Part shown: piece by piece, positions 1 through 9,983 of the stretch | Numbering within the stretch: position 1 is the stretch's first letter | Layout: the number at the start of each line of letters is the position of its first letter | Assembly: GCA_002470565.1 (NCBI GenBank) | Contig: DKMQ01000039.1 | Coordinates: forward strand, 15,845 to 74,594 | Source: Oceanospirillaceae bacterium UBA7410 | GTDB lineage: Bacteria; Pseudomonadota; Gammaproteobacteria; Pseudomonadales; Balneatricaceae | Direction: 5' to 3' | Length of the DNA stretch: 58,750 bases | The notes under the pieces: model-generated | Told to the model about the DNA's origin: nothing | Databases searched by the model: none | What the model saw: the letters and a program-made list of their open reading frames with translations, nothing else | Translations under genes and position numbers: made by a program

Positions 1-321
1 GATCAGGGAGGCTGTTTTGCTACATCTAAGGCTACTACTCACGAACACCCCACATACGTTGTAGATGAAGTAGTGCACTACTGTGTTGCCAATATGCCAG
101 GTGGCGTGGCAATGACATCTACTTACGCACTTAACAACGCAACTTTGCCATATATTTTAAAGCTGGCTAACATGGGTTGGAAGAGTGCGTTAAAACAAGA
201 TGTGCACTTTTTAGCTGGACTAAATGTTCATGCTGGTTATGTAACTAATGAGCATGTAGCAAAGGCATTAGGTTATCAGTATATCGCTCCTGAAACATTA
301 TTAAGTGATGCTCTTGCATAA
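1..321 (+). CDS. ald: Alanine dehydrogenase, C-terminal part (5' end outside window)
   Basis: The frame is open from base 1 and reads through to the TAA at 319-321, giving about 106 residues. The first residues (DQGGC, then a THEHPTY stretch, then VVHYCVANMPGG) match the NAD-binding and C-terminal part of alanine dehydrogenase, which interconverts L-alanine and pyruvate plus ammonia with NAD(H) in the cytoplasm. STYALNNATLPY and the closing helices also fit this family. The internal ATG at 73 is not the start, because family sequence continues upstream of it. No neighbour suggests an operon; the next gene, tig, begins 270 bases later after a stretch with only weak hairpins (for example 390-415). 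Confidence 0.9.
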   Translation, partial: DQGGCFATSKATTHEHPTYVVDEVVHYCVANMPGGVAMTSTYALNNATLPYILKLANMGWKSALKQDVHFLAGLNVHAGYVTNEHVAKALGYQYIAPETLLSDALA

Positions 322-591
322 TCTTTAAGCTAACTATCAATGTTTAATAACCCTTTTCTAGGGGTAAAATGCTCATGTATATTGGCTAGAGCCCGTTTTT
401 TAGTAAAAATAGGCTCCCATTTATGCTTATGGCTTGACTATTAGCTGCTAAATACGGAAAATTCCGCTTTTGATTTCGCCTATAAGTGCCATAATTTTGG
501 TAAAAGTCTGTTAAGGATTTAATTTAGGCAAGACTTTAGTAGAGCGGGCCTGATTAAGGCGTGTTCATTTGATAATTAATGAGGCATTTAA

Positions 592-1923
592 ATGCAAGTT
601 TCTGTTGAAGCGACTACCAGCATCGAACGACGTTTAACCGTAACAGTACCTTCTGAGCAAATTGATAGCGCAGTAGATAAAAAGGTTAACGAAACCGCTA
701 AAACGATCCGTATTGACGGCTTCCGTCCGGGTAAAGTACCGACCAAGGTTGTCAAAAAACGTTACGGTGCTAGTATCCGTCAGGACGTATTAGGCGATGT
801 TATTCAGTCGAGCTACTTTGAAGCTTTGCAACAGGAAAATATTAAACCTGCAGGCATGCCTAATATTGAACCTAAAGAAGATGCTGGTGAAGGTGAGTTT
901 AGCTACACTGCTGTGGTTGAGATTTACCCTGAAATCACTTTGTCTGATGCATCAGGTATTAGTGTTGAGCGTATGGCATCTAGCATTGAAGATGCTGATG
1001 TTGAAACCATGATTGATGTATTACTTAGCCAGCAAACACAATGGACTGAAGTTCAACGTGCAGCTGCAGATACTGATCAAGTTAATATTGACTTTGAAGG
1101 CTATCTAGACGGTGAAGCATTCGATGGTGGAGCAGCACAAGGGCATGATCTAGTATTAGGCTCTAACAGTATGATTCCAGGCTTTGAAGCAGGAATCTTA
1201 GGTATGGAAGCTGGCATAGACAAAGATATCAAAGTGACCTTCCCTGAAGATTACAATGCTGAACAGCTAGCAGGCAAAGAAGCCACATTCACTATTAAAA
1301 TGAACACAGTTAGCGAAGCGACTAAACCTGAACTAAACGAAGAGTTTTTTGCTCGCTTTAACCCTAAAGAAGAGGGTGAAGCTGGCTTTCGCGCTGAAAT
1401 CCGTTCAAATATGACTCGTGAGATGAACCAAGCACTTAAATCTAAGCTAAAAAATAGCTTGTTAAATGCATATCTAGAAATTAACTCTTTCGATATCCCT
1501 AAAGCTCTAGTTACTGAAGAGTTGGGTCGCTTGAAGAAGCAAGCTTTACAGCAATTTGGTGGTGGAAATGAAAGTCTAGACCCTAGCATTTTGCCAGACG
1601 AAATGTTCCAAGATCAAGCTGATAAGCGTGTTAAAATTGGTTTGTTGGCTGCTGAAATTATTCAGCAAAATGAATTTAAGGCTGATGAAGATAAAGTTAA
1701 GGCTTTAGTTGCTGAAATGGCTCAAGGTTACCAAGATCCGCAAGAATTCATTGATTATTATATGAACAATGCAGAGCAACGTAGTCAGTTAGATGGCGTT
1801 GTATTGGAAGACCAGGTGGTTGAACATTTGTTGGCTGCGGCTACCATCACCGAAGTTGTAGTAGATTACAAAACAGCTGTTGAGCCAGAAGGCAAAGACG
1901 TTGCAGGTGATGAAGAAGCGTAA
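592..1923 (+). CDS. tig: Trigger factor, ribosome-associated chaperone and peptidyl-prolyl isomerase
   Basis: 443 residues, the usual length. Trigger factor docks on ribosomal protein L23 at the exit tunnel and shields nascent chains. The N-terminal ribosome-binding domain holds the signature GFRPGKVP (about residues 43-50). The FKBP-like PPIase domain lies around 150-250 (DFEGYLDGEAFDGG, then GSNSMIPGFEAGI), followed by the long helical chaperone domain and an acidic tail. The ATG has a GAGG Shine-Dalgarno at 581-584. The gene heads the conserved tig-clpP-clpX-lon-hupB block but has its own strong terminator (1970-2009), so it is probably a separate transcript from clpP. Confidence 0.98.
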   Translation: MQVSVEATTSIERRLTVTVPSEQIDSAVDKKVNETAKTIRIDGFRPGKVPTKVVKKRYGASIRQDVLGDVIQSSYFEALQQENIKPAGMPNIEPKEDAGEGEFSYTAVVEIYPEITLSDASGISVERMASSIEDADVETMIDVLLSQQTQWTEVQRAAADTDQVNIDFEGYLDGEAFDGGAAQGHDLVLGSNSMIPGFEAGILGMEAGIDKDIKVTFPEDYNAEQLAGKEATFTIKMNTVSEATKPELNEEFFARFNPKEEGEAGFRAEIRSNMTREMNQALKSKLKNSLLNAYLEINSFDIPKALVTEELGRLKKQALQQFGGGNESLDPSILPDEMFQDQADKRVKIGLLAAEIIQQNEFKADEDKVKALVAEMAQGYQDPQEFIDYYMNNAEQRSQLDGVVLEDQVVEHLLAAATITEVVVDYKTAVEPEGKDVAGDEEA

Positions 1924-1969
1924 TACTTCTTTGCGTCTGTTATAGCCTCATCGGGCTTGAACAGATCAG

Positions 1970-2009
1970 CGGTATGGGTTACTTTGATGTGATCCATGCC
2001 GTTTTTTTT
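1970..2009 (+). terminator. Rho-independent terminator after tig
   Basis: The arms CGGTATGG (1970-1977) and CCATGCCG (1994-2001) pair with one G-U. Inner pairs 1978-1982/1989-1993 extend the stem to about 13 bp. Eight T residues (2002-2009) follow directly. It separates tig from clpP. Confidence 0.8.
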
Positions 2010-2051
2010 GCATGTTAATTGATTAAATTTGTCTTTTAGCAAGCCTAGACC

Positions 2052-2082
2052 TTGGCATTTACCAGATGCGCCACTATATAAT
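2052..2082 (+). promoter_or_regulatory. Candidate sigma-70 promoter for clpP
   Basis: TTGGCA at 2052-2057 and a perfect TATAAT at 2077-2082 are separated by 19 bp, slightly long. It lies just after the tig terminator and puts the transcript start near 2089, upstream of the clpP ATG at 2129. This also argues against translation from the in-frame ATG at 2066. Confidence 0.45.
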
Positions 2083-2128
2083 AGTGTCACGGTCTGTAAT
2101 ATTTTTATGTATTGGAGTTGTAGCGACA

Positions 2129-2773
2129 ATGAGTTTTTCTTTTCCTCCACAAATGGGGCTAAGCCCTCAGTTAAACAAAGAGTTAAGCGCCTTAGTGCCT
2201 ATGGTAGTTGAACAAACTTCTCGTGGTGAACGCTCTTACGATATTTATTCACGTCTACTTAAAGAACGGGTGATTTTTTTAGTGGGTCAAGTAGAAGATC
2301 ATATGGCCAATTTGGTCGTTGCCCAGCTTTTGTTTTTAGAAGCAGAGAACCCAGATAAAGACATTCATCTTTACATAAACTCTCCGGGTGGTTCTGTGAC
2401 TGCAGGCATGTCTATTTATGACACCATGCAGTTTATTAAGCCTGACGTAAGTACAATGTGTATTGGCCAAGCAGCCAGCATGGGTGCTCTACTTTTAACC
2501 GGCGGAGCCGAAGGTAAGCGATATTGCCTGCCTAACTCTCGAATGATGATTCACCAACCATTAGGTGGTTATCAGGGGCAAGCTACGGATATTGAAATTC
2601 ATACTAAAGAAATTCTCAATATCCGTGATAAGTTGAATCGCATTATGTCCACACATACAGGACAAAGTTTAGAAACGATTGCAGCAGATACTGAGCGTGA
2701 TAACTTTATGGAAGGTGCTCAAGCTGTAGATTATGGTTTGATAGATACTGTGCTTGATAAGCGTCCAGTTTAG
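2129..2773 (+). CDS. clpP: ATP-dependent Clp protease proteolytic subunit
   Basis: Serine protease that forms a double heptameric chamber and degrades substrates fed by ClpX or ClpA, both encoded in this window. From the ATG at 2129 the protein is 214 residues with catalytic Ser117 (GQAASMGA), His142 (MIHQPLGG) and Asp191 (DTERD), in the same spacing as E. coli 111/136/185. The conserved [20 protein letters not shown] block is intact. The frame stays open to an ATG at 2066, but that would add a hydrophobic leader not found in the family and lies upstream of the likely -10 box; GGAG at 2114-2117 supports 2129. clpX follows after 118 bp. Confidence 0.97.
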   Translation: MSFSFPPQMGLSPQLNKELSALVPMVVEQTSRGERSYDIYSRLLKERVIFLVGQVEDHMANLVVAQLLFLEAENPDKDIHLYINSPGGSVTAGMSIYDTMQFIKPDVSTMCIGQAASMGALLLTGGAEGKRYCLPNSRMMIHQPLGGYQGQATDIEIHTKEILNIRDKLNRIMSTHTGQSLETIAADTERDNFMEGAQAVDYGLIDTVLDKRPV

Positions 2774-2808
2774 AAAGTGCTAATAAAAGACTGATTTATA
2801 GTTATTGT

Positions 2809-2838
2809 TTGCTTAAATTTTGTCGATGATTGTATAGA
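2809..2838 (+). promoter_or_regulatory. Possible secondary promoter before clpX
   Basis: TTGCTT (2809-2814), an 18-bp spacer and TATAGA (2833-2838) lie in the clpP-clpX gap. Downstream, TAGTCCA (2852-2858) and TGGACTA (2868-2874) could form a 7-bp hairpin in the clpX leader, without a T-tract. The match is only moderate and clpX may simply be read from the clpP promoter. Confidence 0.3.
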
Positions 2839-2891
2839 AAAGATTTAACGTTAGTCCAAGATTATAGTGGACTACAAATATTGGTAATTGT

Positions 2892-4172
2892 ATGAGCGAA
2901 GATAAAGACGAATCTGGAGAAGGTACAGGTAAGATACTTTACTGTTCCTTTTGTGGTAAAAGCCAAAACGATGTGCGCAAGCTAATTGCTGGGCCGTCAG
3001 TTTTTATATGCGATGAGTGTGTTGATCTGTGTAATGACATTATTCGAGAAGAAATTCTTGATCAAGATCAACCTGAAGCAGATGAGAGTTTGCCTACTCC
3101 TAAAGAGATACGGGCAGCTTTAGAAGAGTATGTTATTGGCCAACCTAGAGCCAAAATGGTGTTGTCTGTTGCTGTTTATAACCACTACAAACGGTTGAAT
3201 TATGTCGGTGGTAAAGACGATGTAGAGCTAGGCAAAAGTAATATATTACTCATTGGTCCTACAGGTAGTGGTAAAACATTATTGGCTGAAACCTTAGCTC
3301 GATTGTTGAATGTACCTTTCACTATTGCAGATGCAACCACGCTGACCGAAGCAGGTTATGTGGGTGAAGATGTAGAAAATATTATCCAAAAGCTATTGCA
3401 AAAATGCGACTACGATGTTGATAAAGCTCAGCGTGGCATTGTTTATATTGATGAAATTGATAAAATTTCTCGTAAATCAGACAACCCTTCCATCACTCGA
3501 GACGTTTCAGGAGAGGGTGTCCAACAAGCTTTGCTAAAGCTTATTGAAGGCACTGTAGCCTCTGTACCACCACAAGGTGGTCGCAAACATCCTCAGCAAG
3601 AGTTTTTGCAAGTAGATACAAGCAATATACTATTCATTTGTGGTGGCGCTTTTTCAGGCTTAGATCAAGTAATTCGGGATCGCACAGAGAAGAGTAGCAT
3701 TGGTTTCTCAGCCACAGTTAAGAGCAAAGATGAGAGCAAAAATGTAGGGCAATTGTTGCATTCAGTTGAAGCGGAGGATCTTGTTAAGTTTGGCTTGATA
3801 CCTGAATTTGTTGGACGTTTGCCAATGATTGCAACGCTTGAAGAGCTAGATCAAGAGGCTTTAATTCAAATTTTAACTGTACCTAAGAATTCCTTAACAA
3901 GGCAGTATCACAAGCTTTTTGAAATGGAAGGTGTTGAAATTGAATTCCGTGAAGATGCTCTTAAAGCTGTAGCGCAAAAAGCTATGGAGCGTAAGACTGG
4001 CGCGCGTGGTTTGCGTTCTATTCTTGAGTCTGTACTTTTGCCTACCATGTTTGATCTTCCTGATCAGACCAATGCCGTTAAAGTTGTTGTGAATGCACAA
4101 AATATTAATGGTGAGAGTGATCCGTTAATAGTTTTGGACAAAGTAGATCTGCAAAAAACTGCATCAGACTAG
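2892..4172 (+). CDS. clpX: ClpX, AAA+ unfoldase of the ClpXP protease
   Basis: 426 residues. ClpX recognises, unfolds and threads substrates such as ssrA-tagged proteins into ClpP. The N-terminal C4 zinc finger has Cys18, Cys21, Cys40 and Cys43. Walker A is GPTGSGKT, the pore loop is GYVGED, Walker B is VYIDEIDKI, and the ClpP-docking loop carries IGF in [15 protein letters not shown] marks the sensor-2 region. The Shine-Dalgarno is weak. A strong terminator follows at 4192-4219, closing the clpP-clpX unit. Confidence 0.98.
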   Translation: MSEDKDESGEGTGKILYCSFCGKSQNDVRKLIAGPSVFICDECVDLCNDIIREEILDQDQPEADESLPTPKEIRAALEEYVIGQPRAKMVLSVAVYNHYKRLNYVGGKDDVELGKSNILLIGPTGSGKTLLAETLARLLNVPFTIADATTLTEAGYVGEDVENIIQKLLQKCDYDVDKAQRGIVYIDEIDKISRKSDNPSITRDVSGEGVQQALLKLIEGTVASVPPQGGRKHPQQEFLQVDTSNILFICGGAFSGLDQVIRDRTEKSSIGFSATVKSKDESKNVGQLLHSVEAEDLVKFGLIPEFVGRLPMIATLEELDQEALIQILTVPKNSLTRQYHKLFEMEGVEIEFREDALKAVAQKAMERKTGARGLRSILESVLLPTMFDLPDQTNAVKVVVNAQNINGESDPLIVLDKVDLQKTASD

Positions 4173-4191
4173 CAATTAGGGCTTCGTAGTT

Positions 4192-4219
4192 AAAAAAACC
4201 ACCTTAGGGTGGTTTTTTT
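4192..4219 (+). terminator. Rho-independent terminator after clpX
   Basis: A perfect 12-bp stem (4192-4203 with 4208-4219) has a TTAG loop, an ACCACC/GGTGGT core and seven T residues in the 3' arm. Confidence 0.9.
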
Positions 4220-4278
4220 GGTTTCATTTTGCTTAAAGGCTTGTATTCTTACTGCCTGTCCGCATTTAATAAGACTTA

Positions 4279-4304
4279 CTTGAATTCGCTAGACACCGCG
4301 ATGT
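4279..4304 (+). promoter_or_regulatory. Weak sigma-32-like candidate upstream of lon
   Basis: CTTGAA (4279-4284) is followed 12 bases later by CGCGATGT (4297-4304), a partial match to the heat-shock -10 CCCCATnT. lon is a sigma-32 gene in E. coli. The -10 is poor, the spacer short and the implied leader only about 11 nt, so this is a suggestion only. Confidence 0.2.
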
Positions 4305-4321
4305 TAGCCTAAAGGATTTTT

Positions 4322-6730
4322 ATGACTCAAACTCTTCCTCTTATTCCGTTACGCGATGTTGTGGTTTATCCACATATGGTGATTCCTCTTTTTGTAGGAC
4401 GTCAAAATTCTATTGATGCGTTAGAGCATGCCATGGCAACTGATAAGGCCATTGTTGTTGTGGCCCAAAAAAGTGCTGCAGTTGATGATCCGCAAATTTC
4501 AGATTTGTTTGAAATAGGGACTTCTGCACGCATTTTACAGCTTCTTAAGCTTCCAGATGGCACGGTTAAAGTATTAGTAGAAGGAGAGCAGCGAGTAGTG
4601 ATAGAGGAAGTTGTCAGCACTGCAGGCTTCTTTACTGCTCAAGTTAACACCATTGATGACGCCCAACCTCCAGAAGGTGAACGTAAGGCCTTAACCCACA
4701 CATTAATGTCTCAATTTGAGCAGTATGTGAAGTTGAGTAAAAAAATATCCAATGACGTCATGTCCTCCATTACAAATATCGAAGATCCCAGCCAACTAGC
4801 TGACACCATTGCTTCTCAAATGAACTTGAAATTAGAAGAGAAACAAGCTTTATTGGAAATGGGAAACCTTACACAACGTCTTGAACATCTAATGGGGCAA
4901 ATGGAAGGTGAGATTGATCTTGTTAAAGTAGAGAAACGTATTCGTGGCCGAGTTAAGAAACAGATGGAAAAGAGCCAGCGTGAATATTATTTAAATGAGC
5001 AAATAAAAGCAATCAATAAAGAACTTGGAGATATTGATGATGCAGCTCCAAACGATTTAGATGAACTACAAAGTAAAATTAATGCAGCCGGAATGCCGGA
5101 TGAAGCTAAGGAGAAAACGCAATCTGAGCTAGGTAAGCTTAAGATGATGCCTCCAATGTCTGCTGAAGCCACAGTGGTGCGCAGCTATATTGATTGGATG
5201 GTTACCATCCCGTGGAAGAAAAAAAGCCGTCTTAGGCATGATTTGGCTAAAGCTTCGCTAGTGCTTGAGGAAGATCATTACGGGTTATCCGAAGTAAAAG
5301 AGCGCATTCTAGAATATTTAGCCGTGCAGCAACGTGTTAAAAAGATGAAAGGCTCTATCTTGTGTTTAGTAGGGCCTCCAGGGGTGGGTAAAACCTCTTT
5401 AGGTAAGTCTATTGCTCGTGCCACAGGACGTCAGTACGTTCGCATGGCATTAGGTGGGGTAAGAGATGAAGCTGAAATTCGCGGACATCGTCGAACTTAT
5501 ATTGGCTCATTGCCTGGCAAGTTAGTTCAAAAAATGTCTAAGGTAGGGGTGTCAAACCCATTATTTTTATTGGATGAAATTGATAAAATGGGCATGGATA
5601 GCCGAGGCGACCCATCATCAGCTTTGCTTGAGGTGCTAGATCCTGAACAAAATAACACTTTTAATGATCATTATTTAGAAGTTGATTACGATTTGTCTAG
5701 TGTCATGTTTGTATGTACTGCTAACTCAATGAACATCCCAGGACCGTTATTAGATCGAATGGAAGTGATTCGTATTCCAGGTTATACAGAAGATGAAAAG
5801 CTAAGTATTGCTAAGCGTTACCTATTGACCAAGCAGCTTGCTGCTAATGGATTATCGCCTACAGAACTGGTACTTACAGACGATGCCATCGTTGATTTAA
5901 TACGTTATTACACTCGTGAAGCCGGTGTGCGTAGTTTAGAGCGCGAGATTGCAAAGATCTGCCGCAAGGTGGTAAAAGAACATTTGCTGGCAGGCTTTAA
6001 AACTGCAATCGATAGCCCAGTTCAGCAAGTTGATGCTAGTAATTTAGAAGTTTACTCTGGTGTGCGTAAATGCAGCTTTGGTCAGGCAGATGCGGACGAT
6101 CGAATTGGACATGTGAATGGCTTAGCATGGACTTCAGTTGGTGGTGATATTCTTACCATAGAGTCTGCTGTGGTGCCTGGCAAGGGACGTTTGGTAAAAA
6201 CAGGATCTCTTGGTGATGTAATGCAAGAGTCTATCCAGGCGGCTTTAACAGTGGTTCGTGGCAGGGCGTCTGGTTTGGGTATAAAGACAGATTTCCATGA
6301 GAAGTGTGACATTCATATTCATGTCCCAGAAGGCGCAACACCTAAAGACGGACCAAGTGCGGGAGTGGGGATGTGTACCGCATTGGTTTCAGTTTTAACG
6401 GGGATTCCAGTGCGTGCTGATGTAGCTATGACAGGTGAAATTACTTTACGAGGACAAGTGCTGCCTATTGGTGGGCTAAAGGAAAAACTGTTAGCTGCTC
6501 ATAGAGGTGGTATTAAAACAATTATCATTCCTGAAGAGAATGAAAGGGACTTAAAAGAGATTCCTGAAAATATAAAGGCAGATTTATCTATAAAGCCAGT
6601 GAAATGGATAGACGAAGTACTAGACTTAGCATTACAATTCAGTCCAACACCTATTGTACTAGAAGAGAGTGATATTTTGGTTGATAAGAGCAAAGATGCC
6701 GCACTTATAGATAGTATTAGTACACACTGA
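4322..6730 (+). CDS. lon: Lon, ATP-dependent serine protease (LonA type)
   Basis: 802 residues. Lon degrades misfolded and short-lived regulatory proteins in the cytoplasm. Domains in order: the N-terminal LAN substrate domain opening with [23 protein letters not shown] (about 5-27), a coiled-coil region, the AAA+ module with Walker A GPPGVGKT and Walker [11 protein letters not shown], and a C-terminal protease domain with nucleophile Ser in DGPSAGVGM and the dyad Lys in [11 protein letters not shown]. Start ATG has AGGA about 8 bases upstream. It sits between the clpX terminator and the hupB promoter. Confidence 0.98.
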   Translation: MTQTLPLIPLRDVVVYPHMVIPLFVGRQNSIDALEHAMATDKAIVVVAQKSAAVDDPQISDLFEIGTSARILQLLKLPDGTVKVLVEGEQRVVIEEVVSTAGFFTAQVNTIDDAQPPEGERKALTHTLMSQFEQYVKLSKKISNDVMSSITNIEDPSQLADTIASQMNLKLEEKQALLEMGNLTQRLEHLMGQMEGEIDLVKVEKRIRGRVKKQMEKSQREYYLNEQIKAINKELGDIDDAAPNDLDELQSKINAAGMPDEAKEKTQSELGKLKMMPPMSAEATVVRSYIDWMVTIPWKKKSRLRHDLAKASLVLEEDHYGLSEVKERILEYLAVQQRVKKMKGSILCLVGPPGVGKTSLGKSIARATGRQYVRMALGGVRDEAEIRGHRRTYIGSLPGKLVQKMSKVGVSNPLFLLDEIDKMGMDSRGDPSSALLEVLDPEQNNTFNDHYLEVDYDLSSVMFVCTANSMNIPGPLLDRMEVIRIPGYTEDEKLSIAKRYLLTKQLAANGLSPTELVLTDDAIVDLIRYYTREAGVRSLEREIAKICRKVVKEHLLAGFKTAIDSPVQQVDASNLEVYSGVRKCSFGQADADDRIGHVNGLAWTSVGGDILTIESAVVPGKGRLVKTGSLGDVMQESIQAALTVVRGRASGLGIKTDFHEKCDIHIHVPEGATPKDGPSAGVGMCTALVSVLTGIPVRADVAMTGEITLRGQVLPIGGLKEKLLAAHRGGIKTIIIPEENERDLKEIPENIKADLSIKPVKWIDEVLDLALQFSPTPIVLEESDILVDKSKDAALIDSISTH

Positions 6731-6781
6731 TTTTATTATCGCACTTTAGGCTGTTGAATTGATTATTTTCAAGGCCCTCTC

Positions 6782-6811
6782 TTGACAAGGCTTTGAACAA
6801 GTTGGTATAAA
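6782..6811 (+). promoter_or_regulatory. Sigma-70 promoter and structured leader of hupB
   Basis: A perfect -35 TTGACA (6782-6787), 18-bp spacer and TATAAA (6806-6811) form the best vegetative promoter in this block. The roughly 90-nt leader contains GTTATTT/AAATAAC (6820-6826 and 6845-6851) and a GGTCTG/CAGATC hairpin (6859-6864, 6871-6876) followed by ATTTTT. The latter could act as a weak attenuator; that part is inference. Confidence 0.65.
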
Positions 6812-6908
6812 TTGTACTTCGGTTATTTGAGCTGAATATAGTACGAAATAACAAAAAAGGTCTGCTTGAACAGATCGACTATTTTTAATACACACAAAGG
6901 GGATTAAC

Positions 6909-7181
6909 GTGAATAAATCTGAACTGATTGAAGCCATTACAGCTGATGCTGATCTTTCAAAAGCAGCAGCAGGCAGAGCATTAGATGCGGTTATTGGAGC
7001 TGTTACTGGCGCTCTTAAAGATGGTGAATCTGTTTCATTGGTAGGCTTTGGAACTTTTTCTGTTAAAGCTCGTGCAGCTCGCACAGGACGTAACCCACAA
7101 ACTGGCGCTGCAATTCAAATTGCTGCTGCCAACGTTCCTAGTTTTAAAGCAGGTAAAGCGCTTAAAGACGCAGTCAACTAG
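6909..7181 (+). CDS. hupB: DNA-binding protein HU, beta-type
   Basis: 90 residues, standard for HU. It is a dimeric nucleoid protein that bends DNA with a beta-arm. NKSELIEAI at the start, the GFGTF signature, and the arm GRNPQTGA are intact. In this neighbourhood after lon it corresponds to hupB of other gammaproteobacteria. The start codon is GTG with a strong GGGG-rich Shine-Dalgarno (6897-6903). It has its own promoter (6782-6811) and terminator (7244-7272), consistent with a highly expressed monocistronic gene. Confidence 0.96.
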   Translation: MNKSELIEAITADADLSKAAAGRALDAVIGAVTGALKDGESVSLVGFGTFSVKARAARTGRNPQTGAAIQIAAANVPSFKAGKALKDAVN

Positions 7182-7243
7182 ACTAAGTCTGTACTCTATG
7201 GGTTAATAGTTTATTTGTTATTACCTATTACCCCGTAGTTTAG

Positions 7244-7272
7244 AAAAACGCATTCCTTTGAATGCGTTTTTT
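7244..7272 (+). terminator. Rho-independent terminator after hupB
   Basis: A perfect 12-bp stem 7244-7255/7260-7271 has the core ACGCATTC/GAATGCGT, a CTTT loop and a run of six T. An imperfect inverted repeat at about 7200-7234 precedes it. Confidence 0.88.
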
Positions 7273-7330
7273 GTTTGTAGAACCCCAATAACCTAATATA
7301 TAGCCAGCAAAGCTGCAGAAGCCAAACATA

Positions 7331-9220
7331 ATGTTACAAAATATCCGTGATAATTCAAAAGGTATAGTGTCCAAAATATTGGTAAGTCTGATTGCCTTTA
7401 CTTTTGTGATTTGGGGAGCTGAATCTCTCTTTAGCATTTCCTCTGATAATAGTGCGCCAGCACAAGTGAATGGAGAAGAAATTAGCTTGCAAGAGCTACT
7501 CCAAACTTCAGAGCTACAACGTCGTCAAATTTTATCCAATAACCCTGACCTTGACCCGGTTACCCTTGATCAGCAAGCTATTCAGGCCTCAGCGCTGCAA
7601 CAGCTCATTGATCAGCGGATAATGTTGCAATATACCCAAAGCAACAACTTAGTGTTATCAGACGCTGCAATTGACCAAATGATCGTGCAGTCAAAAGACT
7701 TTCAGGTGGAAGGTGTGTTTGACCGAAATCTCTTTGAATCATTATTGAGAAATTTTGGATTAACTCCAACGACATACCGCCAACAGCTTAAACGTGGAAA
7801 TATTATAGATCAAACAAGGCTGGCCTTTGCAGGTACTGCGTTTACTTTAGGTAATAATGCTGATGAAGCTGCACGCCTAGATGGACAAACTCGGAATATA
7901 GCGACAATTACTTTACCATTATCTGCACAGATGCAGGCTGTTTCTGTGAATCAAGAAGAAATCGATAGTTATTATGCAATCAATAAGCAACGTTTCATGC
8001 AGCCTGAAAGTTTAAACATTAGTTATGTGACACTAAACAAAAGCGACTTCTATGATCAGGTTAATATTACAGATGAAGACCTTCAAAAAGCTTACCTTGA
8101 TGCTCAACAATTGACTCTAGAACAGTCTAATACTGAGGCTGAAGCCTCACATGTATTATTCTTAGTTAATGACGAGCAAACGCAAGATCAAGCAATGGGC
8201 TTGGCTCAGGTTGCCTACGATCAGTTGAAAAAAGGTGAAGCCTTTGTTGATGTAGCTAAGCAGTATTCACAGGATCAAAGCACTGCCTTAGATGGTGGTT
8301 ATATTGGCCTACTGGCAAAGGGTGAGTTTGGAAATCTATTTGATGAGGTTTTATTTGATCTCCAGCCAGGCTCTTATAGCGCTCCTGTAGCAACAGAATT
8401 TGGTGTGCAAATTTTATATGCCCATGCTCAAGACACTGCAGATTTGCCAACTTTTGAAGATCAAAAGGAAGCGCTTAGCCTATCCCTTAAGCAATTAGGT
8501 GCCGAAAGTTTATTTGTTGGTGCGAGTGAAGAAATGGCTGACATTGCCTTCTCATCACCAGATCTATTTGAAGTTGCTCAAATATTAGGCCTTACTGTGC
8601 AAGAGAGTGATTTTTTTGGGCGCGAAGGTGGTGAAGATATTGCGAGTTACGATAGGGTAGTAACGGCTGCATTTAGTGATGAAGTTCTGTTACAGGGTAA
8701 TAACTCAAGTGTTCTGGAGTTGGCATCAGATAAATTAATCGTCATTCGGCTTAAGCAATATAATGAAGCTTCTCAGCAACCCATTGCCGATGTAGTAGAT
8801 ACTATAACTGAGCAAATAGTTTCACAAAAAGCTTCTGAAATGTTGGATAAGAAAGCTAATGCTTATGTTGATAAATTGAAAAGTGGTGCAGGCATGGCCT
8901 CCGTATCATCATCTGAAATGCTCAATCTAGAGCAGTTTGATGATATATCTCGAAGTGCTACTGTTGTGAATCGTTTAATTGTGCAATCTGCATTTCGACT
9001 ACCTAGTCCAGTCTCTGAAGCAAGCTATGGCACTGTGCAAAATTACAATGGTGACGTAACTATTATACAGTTGCAAAGTGTTACAGATGCAAAGCCAGAA
9101 GAGCAAACTTCACAGCAACGTTTAGCTTTGGTTGATGCGTTGACTCGCTTGCAAGGTCAAAGTGACGTCAGCTTACTTGAAAACTCCTTGAGCGCTAAAG
9201 CAATTATTGAAACGTTTTAA
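7331..9220 (+). CDS. ppiD: PpiD, membrane-anchored periplasmic folding chaperone
   Basis: 629 residues, the normal size for PpiD/YfgM-partner proteins near the Sec translocon. A single N-terminal membrane anchor (about 12-34, ILVSLIAFTFVIWGAESLF) follows a basic NIRDNSKGIVSK, giving N-in topology with the rest in the periplasm. A SurA_N-like helical region is followed by a parvulin/rotamase domain (about 270-360; ASHVLFLV, DGGYIGLLAKGEF) and a second helical region. The conserved place downstream of hupB supports the call. Shine-Dalgarno is poor. A bidirectional terminator ends the gene. Confidence 0.93.
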   Translation: MLQNIRDNSKGIVSKILVSLIAFTFVIWGAESLFSISSDNSAPAQVNGEEISLQELLQTSELQRRQILSNNPDLDPVTLDQQAIQASALQQLIDQRIMLQYTQSNNLVLSDAAIDQMIVQSKDFQVEGVFDRNLFESLLRNFGLTPTTYRQQLKRGNIIDQTRLAFAGTAFTLGNNADEAARLDGQTRNIATITLPLSAQMQAVSVNQEEIDSYYAINKQRFMQPESLNISYVTLNKSDFYDQVNITDEDLQKAYLDAQQLTLEQSNTEAEASHVLFLVNDEQTQDQAMGLAQVAYDQLKKGEAFVDVAKQYSQDQSTALDGGYIGLLAKGEFGNLFDEVLFDLQPGSYSAPVATEFGVQILYAHAQDTADLPTFEDQKEALSLSLKQLGAESLFVGASEEMADIAFSSPDLFEVAQILGLTVQESDFFGREGGEDIASYDRVVTAAFSDEVLLQGNNSSVLELASDKLIVIRLKQYNEASQQPIADVVDTITEQIVSQKASEMLDKKANAYVDKLKSGAGMASVSSSEMLNLEQFDDISRSATVVNRLIVQSAFRLPSPVSEASYGTVQNYNGDVTIIQLQSVTDAKPEEQTSQQRLALVDALTRLQGQSDVSLLENSLSAKAIIETF

Positions 9221-9246
9221 TGCATTAACTGATTAAGTTAATTACA

Positions 9247-9272
9247 AAAAAGGCAGCCTAGGCTGCCTTTTT
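9247..9272. terminator. Bidirectional terminator between ppiD and hpt
   Basis: A perfect 12-bp stem, AAAAAGGCAGCC / GGCTGCCTTTTT, has a 2-base TA centre. It has A- and T-tracts on both flanks and lies between convergent genes, so it can serve both strands. Confidence 0.85.
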
Positions 9273-9288
9273 AGATTTTAAATCTTTT

Positions 9289-9840
9289 TTACATATCTTT
9301 TACAGCGTAAATGCCTTCAACATTGCGAAAGTAACCTTGGTAGTCCATTCCAAAACCATAAACAAAGCGGTCTTCTACGTCTAAACCTATAAAGTCTGGT
9401 ACATATTCAACTTTACGATCATGAACTTTGTTGAGTAGGGCGGCAGCATATACTTTCTTGGCGCCAGCTTCTTTTAAGTATTCACAAATAGCAGCTAAAG
9501 TGTGTCCTTCGTCATAAATGTCATCTACTACAAGTACCGTACGACCACTGATGTCTGTGCTGGGGCGAGCTAACCATGACAAGTTAGTTCCAACCGTTTT
9601 TTTGCCGTAACGGGTGGCATGTAAATAATCTGTTTCTAAAGGAAACTGTAGTTTTAGTAACAGTTGTGCCATAGGGATCATGCCGCCATTAAGTACGCAA
9701 AGTACTAACGGCATTTCTTTTGACAAGGTTGTCGTGATTTCTGCTGCCATTGTTTCAATACCAGCGGCGATTTCTTCTCCGCTGACTAATAAGTCGGCTT
9801 GTGCGTGAACAGATACGGCTTGCGCGTATGTAATGGTCAT
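9289..9840 (-). CDS. hpt: Hypoxanthine-guanine phosphoribosyltransferase
   Basis: Purine salvage enzyme that joins hypoxanthine or guanine to PRPP to give IMP or GMP. The PRPP-binding motif is VLVVDDIYDEGHTL, and the early VLCVLNGGMIPMAQLL segment and late VEDRFVYGFGMDY segment match the family. The frame is open to an ATG at 9876, but the ATG at 9840 (MTITYAQAV) has AAGG seven bases upstream and gives 183 residues, typical of this subgroup. On the minus strand a TATAAT lies at 9870-9865, leaving a leader of about 25 nt and ruling out the longer start. The exact base preference cannot be set from sequence. Confidence 0.88.
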   Translation of the reverse strand: MTITYAQAVSVHAQADLLVSGEEIAAGIETMAAEITTTLSKEMPLVLCVLNGGMIPMAQLLLKLQFPLETDYLHATRYGKKTVGTNLSWLARPSTDISGRTVLVVDDIYDEGHTLAAICEYLKEAGAKKVYAAALLNKVHDRKVEYVPDFIGLDVEDRFVYGFGMDYQGYFRNVEGIYAVKDM

Positions 9841-9983
9841 ATTAGTACCTTGCAAAAGTTGTATATTATAACTCAAATAACAGTTTTTTAGAAAATTGAT
9901 TTTAGACTAAAAGATGGGAGGTCACAGTGGCAGAAGATAGGGTAGAATAGATCATCATTAAGCCCACGCAGTTCGCACATGTT

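Noticed and set aside
390..415. Terminator after ald
   Set aside because: AGCC/GGCT with an A/T inner stem forms a hairpin but has a mismatch and no T-run downstream.
434..495. Promoter for tig from TTGACT (434) or TTGATT (470) with CATAAT (490)
   Set aside because: Spacers are 14 bp or the -10 is absent; no pair fits normal spacing.
1251..1589. 112-aa reading frame on the minus strand inside tig
   Set aside because: Shadow of the trigger-factor gene; no ribosome site and no family resemblance. The same reasoning removes the many other antisense frames inside clpX, lon, ftsK, acnD, clpA and htpG.
2066..2128. Longer ClpP start at 2066
   Set aside because: Adds a hydrophobic leader not found in ClpP and lies upstream of the likely -10 box; ATG 2129 has GGAG and gives the normal length.
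9865..9894. Full sigma-70 promoter for hpt
   Set aside because: The -10 TATAAT is good but no convincing -35 lies 16-19 bp upstream, so only the -10 is mentioned.
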